Below, piece after piece: positions 63,601 through 64,000 of a DNA stretch of 64,000 nt (its first letter is position 1; each line of letters opens with the position of its first letter). A model generated the notes under the pieces. That model ran no database searches. It was not told the DNA's origin and was given only the letters and a program-made list of their open reading frames with translations. A program made the position numbers and the translations under genes. The stretch comes from Pocillopora verrucosa (Eukaryota; Cnidaria; Anthozoa; Scleractinia; Pocilloporidae): contig NC_089315.1 of NCBI RefSeq assembly GCF_036669915.1, forward strand, positions 410,439-474,438, written 5' to 3'.

Positions 63601-63615
63601 TCCTCCGAACTGTAG
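51613..63615 (+). CDS. SWT1: SWT1-type RNA endonuclease (WW, PIN and C-terminal helical domain), 22 coding exons
   Basis: Homolog of Swt1, a nuclear PIN-domain RNA endonuclease that acts in quality control of faulty transcripts near the nuclear pore. Exons: 51613-51777 (exon opens at 51579), 52817-53695, 54811-54852, 55093-55134, 55323-55407, 56247-56308, 56568-56618, 56999-57103, 57519-57606, 58224-58312, 58464-58533, 58735-58787, 59145-59239, 59699-59761, 60198-60286, 60525-60606, 61077-61272, 61765-61904, 62033-62179, 62639-62726, 63164-63231 and 63525-63615. Every phase agrees: 929 residues (human about 900). A WW domain sits near residues 10-42 (PLPTGW, HYYFNT, SSWKHP). Exon 2 is a long disordered Lys/Ser-rich linker ending EELKDQIRAE. 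The PIN domain covers about 377-520: YIILDTNVLLSHL (Asp384), VVPWIVIQELDSLK, NPNNDDKILQCC and LFSNDQNLCSKAI hold the expected acidic residues. The rest is helical, with EDLWDKIVFIKPPW, as in animal SWT1. The first ATG of the exon is the assumed start. Confidence 0.92.
53770..53940. repeat. Fragment of the TTAACC-type MITE family in SWT1 intron 2
   Basis: Starts CTTAACCCTTCAACCCCTAG and shares the TCTAATTTCTC and CATGAGAATAAAGG segments with the element at 2126-2337. The second terminal repeat is not seen. A further fragment (GACAAGTGATGAGAAGAGAG) lies near 51196-51275. Confidence 0.45.
54109..54211. repeat. Palindrome with about 40-bp arms next to a SINE, SWT1 intron 2
   Basis: The left arm (54109-54147, containing GGTTCCAAATAAATCCC) and right arm (54171-54211, containing GGGTTTATTTGGAACC) are near-perfect inverted repeats around an AT-rich loop. 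The SINE begins directly after the right arm. Confidence 0.7.
54220..54420 (+). mobile_element. tRNA-derived SINE in SWT1 intron 2
   Basis: The head contains a polymerase III A box (TAGCTGAGTTGGTAGAGC, 54234-54251) and B box (GGTTCAAATCCC, 54278-54289) at tRNA spacing. The tRNA-unrelated body includes CAGGCCTTGTTTTCACTACT, AAGTAGTGTTTATCACTGCA and TTCAAATATATGACTTTCAT. The tRNA arms do not pair well enough for a functional tRNA. The body matches parts of the fold-back at 17136-17280. Confidence 0.75.
59305..59373. repeat. Three tandem copies of a 23-bp unit in SWT1 intron 13
   Basis: The unit GTGTGATCAGGGATGGAGGT plus ACA is repeated at 59305, 59328 and 59351. The third copy differs by one base (GGCTGG). 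Confidence 0.9.
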
Positions 63616-64000
63616 TGACTGGTGACGAGTATTATCGTTGGGAACACTCAACATTTACAGAATAAGAAAGTCAAAGCCCGTGCCGGAGAACGGAGACGAT
63701 ATAGAGATCTATTTCAATGTTGAGACCGCCTCTTGTGCTCTGAGAACACAAGGCTGTAATTTGAGGGAGTTTGAAGTTACTGAAAAGATTTTGTGACATT
63801 GTGCTTTTTGCAATACCTGATCACAATTTTTTTATAAAACACGATTTTAAGTAGACAACATGAGTCGTTGCTACAATTTTCAAAACCTATTCTATTTATC
63901 TTCTTTACATTATTGTTTTTCCTGTTCGGTCCTTGTTCGGAATGGGAAAACTTTACTTTGCCAGGGATAAGTATTGACACTCTACTTTAGCGTTTACCTC
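63616..64000. other. SWT1 3' UTR and flank
   Basis: No gene seen after the SWT1 stop. No clear AATAAA before the window ends, so the transcript may run on. Confidence 0.5.

Overview
The window is animal genomic DNA. Genes are split into many short exons with GT..AG introns, intergenic DNA is AT-rich, and there are non-LTR retrotransposon pieces, small inverted-repeat elements and a tRNA-derived SINE. The gene content (CIAO1, RPS5, FLOT1, PPAN, TLCD1/2, SWT1, a PAN/apple ectodomain protein and a nucleoside-phosphorylase-like protein) and the repeat style suggest a cnidarian, most likely an anthozoan such as a stony coral. The species cannot be named from sequence alone.

Layout, left to right. 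1-230: last exon of CIAO1 (+). 1894-5497: RPS5 (-), which shares a compact promoter with FLOT1 (+, 5707-12014, 15 coding exons); one FLOT1 intron holds a truncated LINE. 13983-19940: PPAN (-, 15 coding exons). Its start codon lies only about 170 bp from that of a divergent gene (+, 20111-22630). I read that gene as an XPA C-terminal-like helical domain joined to a divergent macrodomain-like domain; it is the most unusual protein in the window. 20598-27690 and 31853-34955 are two copies of one segment in direct orientation. The left copy carries the intact gene plus a later LINE insertion (about 23808-26195). The right copy keeps only broken exon pieces and an empty LINE site. Between the copies lies a three-exon gene (27907-30491) for a PNP/UDP-phosphorylase-like domain protein.

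36877-41305 holds a secreted ectodomain plus PAN/apple gene (39025-41305) and an orphan duplicate of its last exon. 43443-46049 encodes a TLC-domain membrane protein (TLCD1/2). 46.0-51.5 kb is gene-poor and rich in small inverted-repeat elements. 51613-63615 is SWT1, a WW- and PIN-domain nuclear RNA endonuclease, in 22 coding exons ending in a stop inside the window.

Housekeeping functions dominate: ribosome and ribosome biogenesis (RPS5, PPAN), cytosolic Fe-S assembly (CIAO1), membrane organisation (FLOT1, TLCD), and nuclear RNA quality control (SWT1). They are not an operon. The two head-to-head pairs (RPS5/FLOT1 and PPAN/XPA_C-macro) may be co-regulated through shared promoters containing CACGTG sites. 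All exon boundaries were built by eye from splice signals, reading-frame continuity and family similarity. No transcript or database evidence was available.
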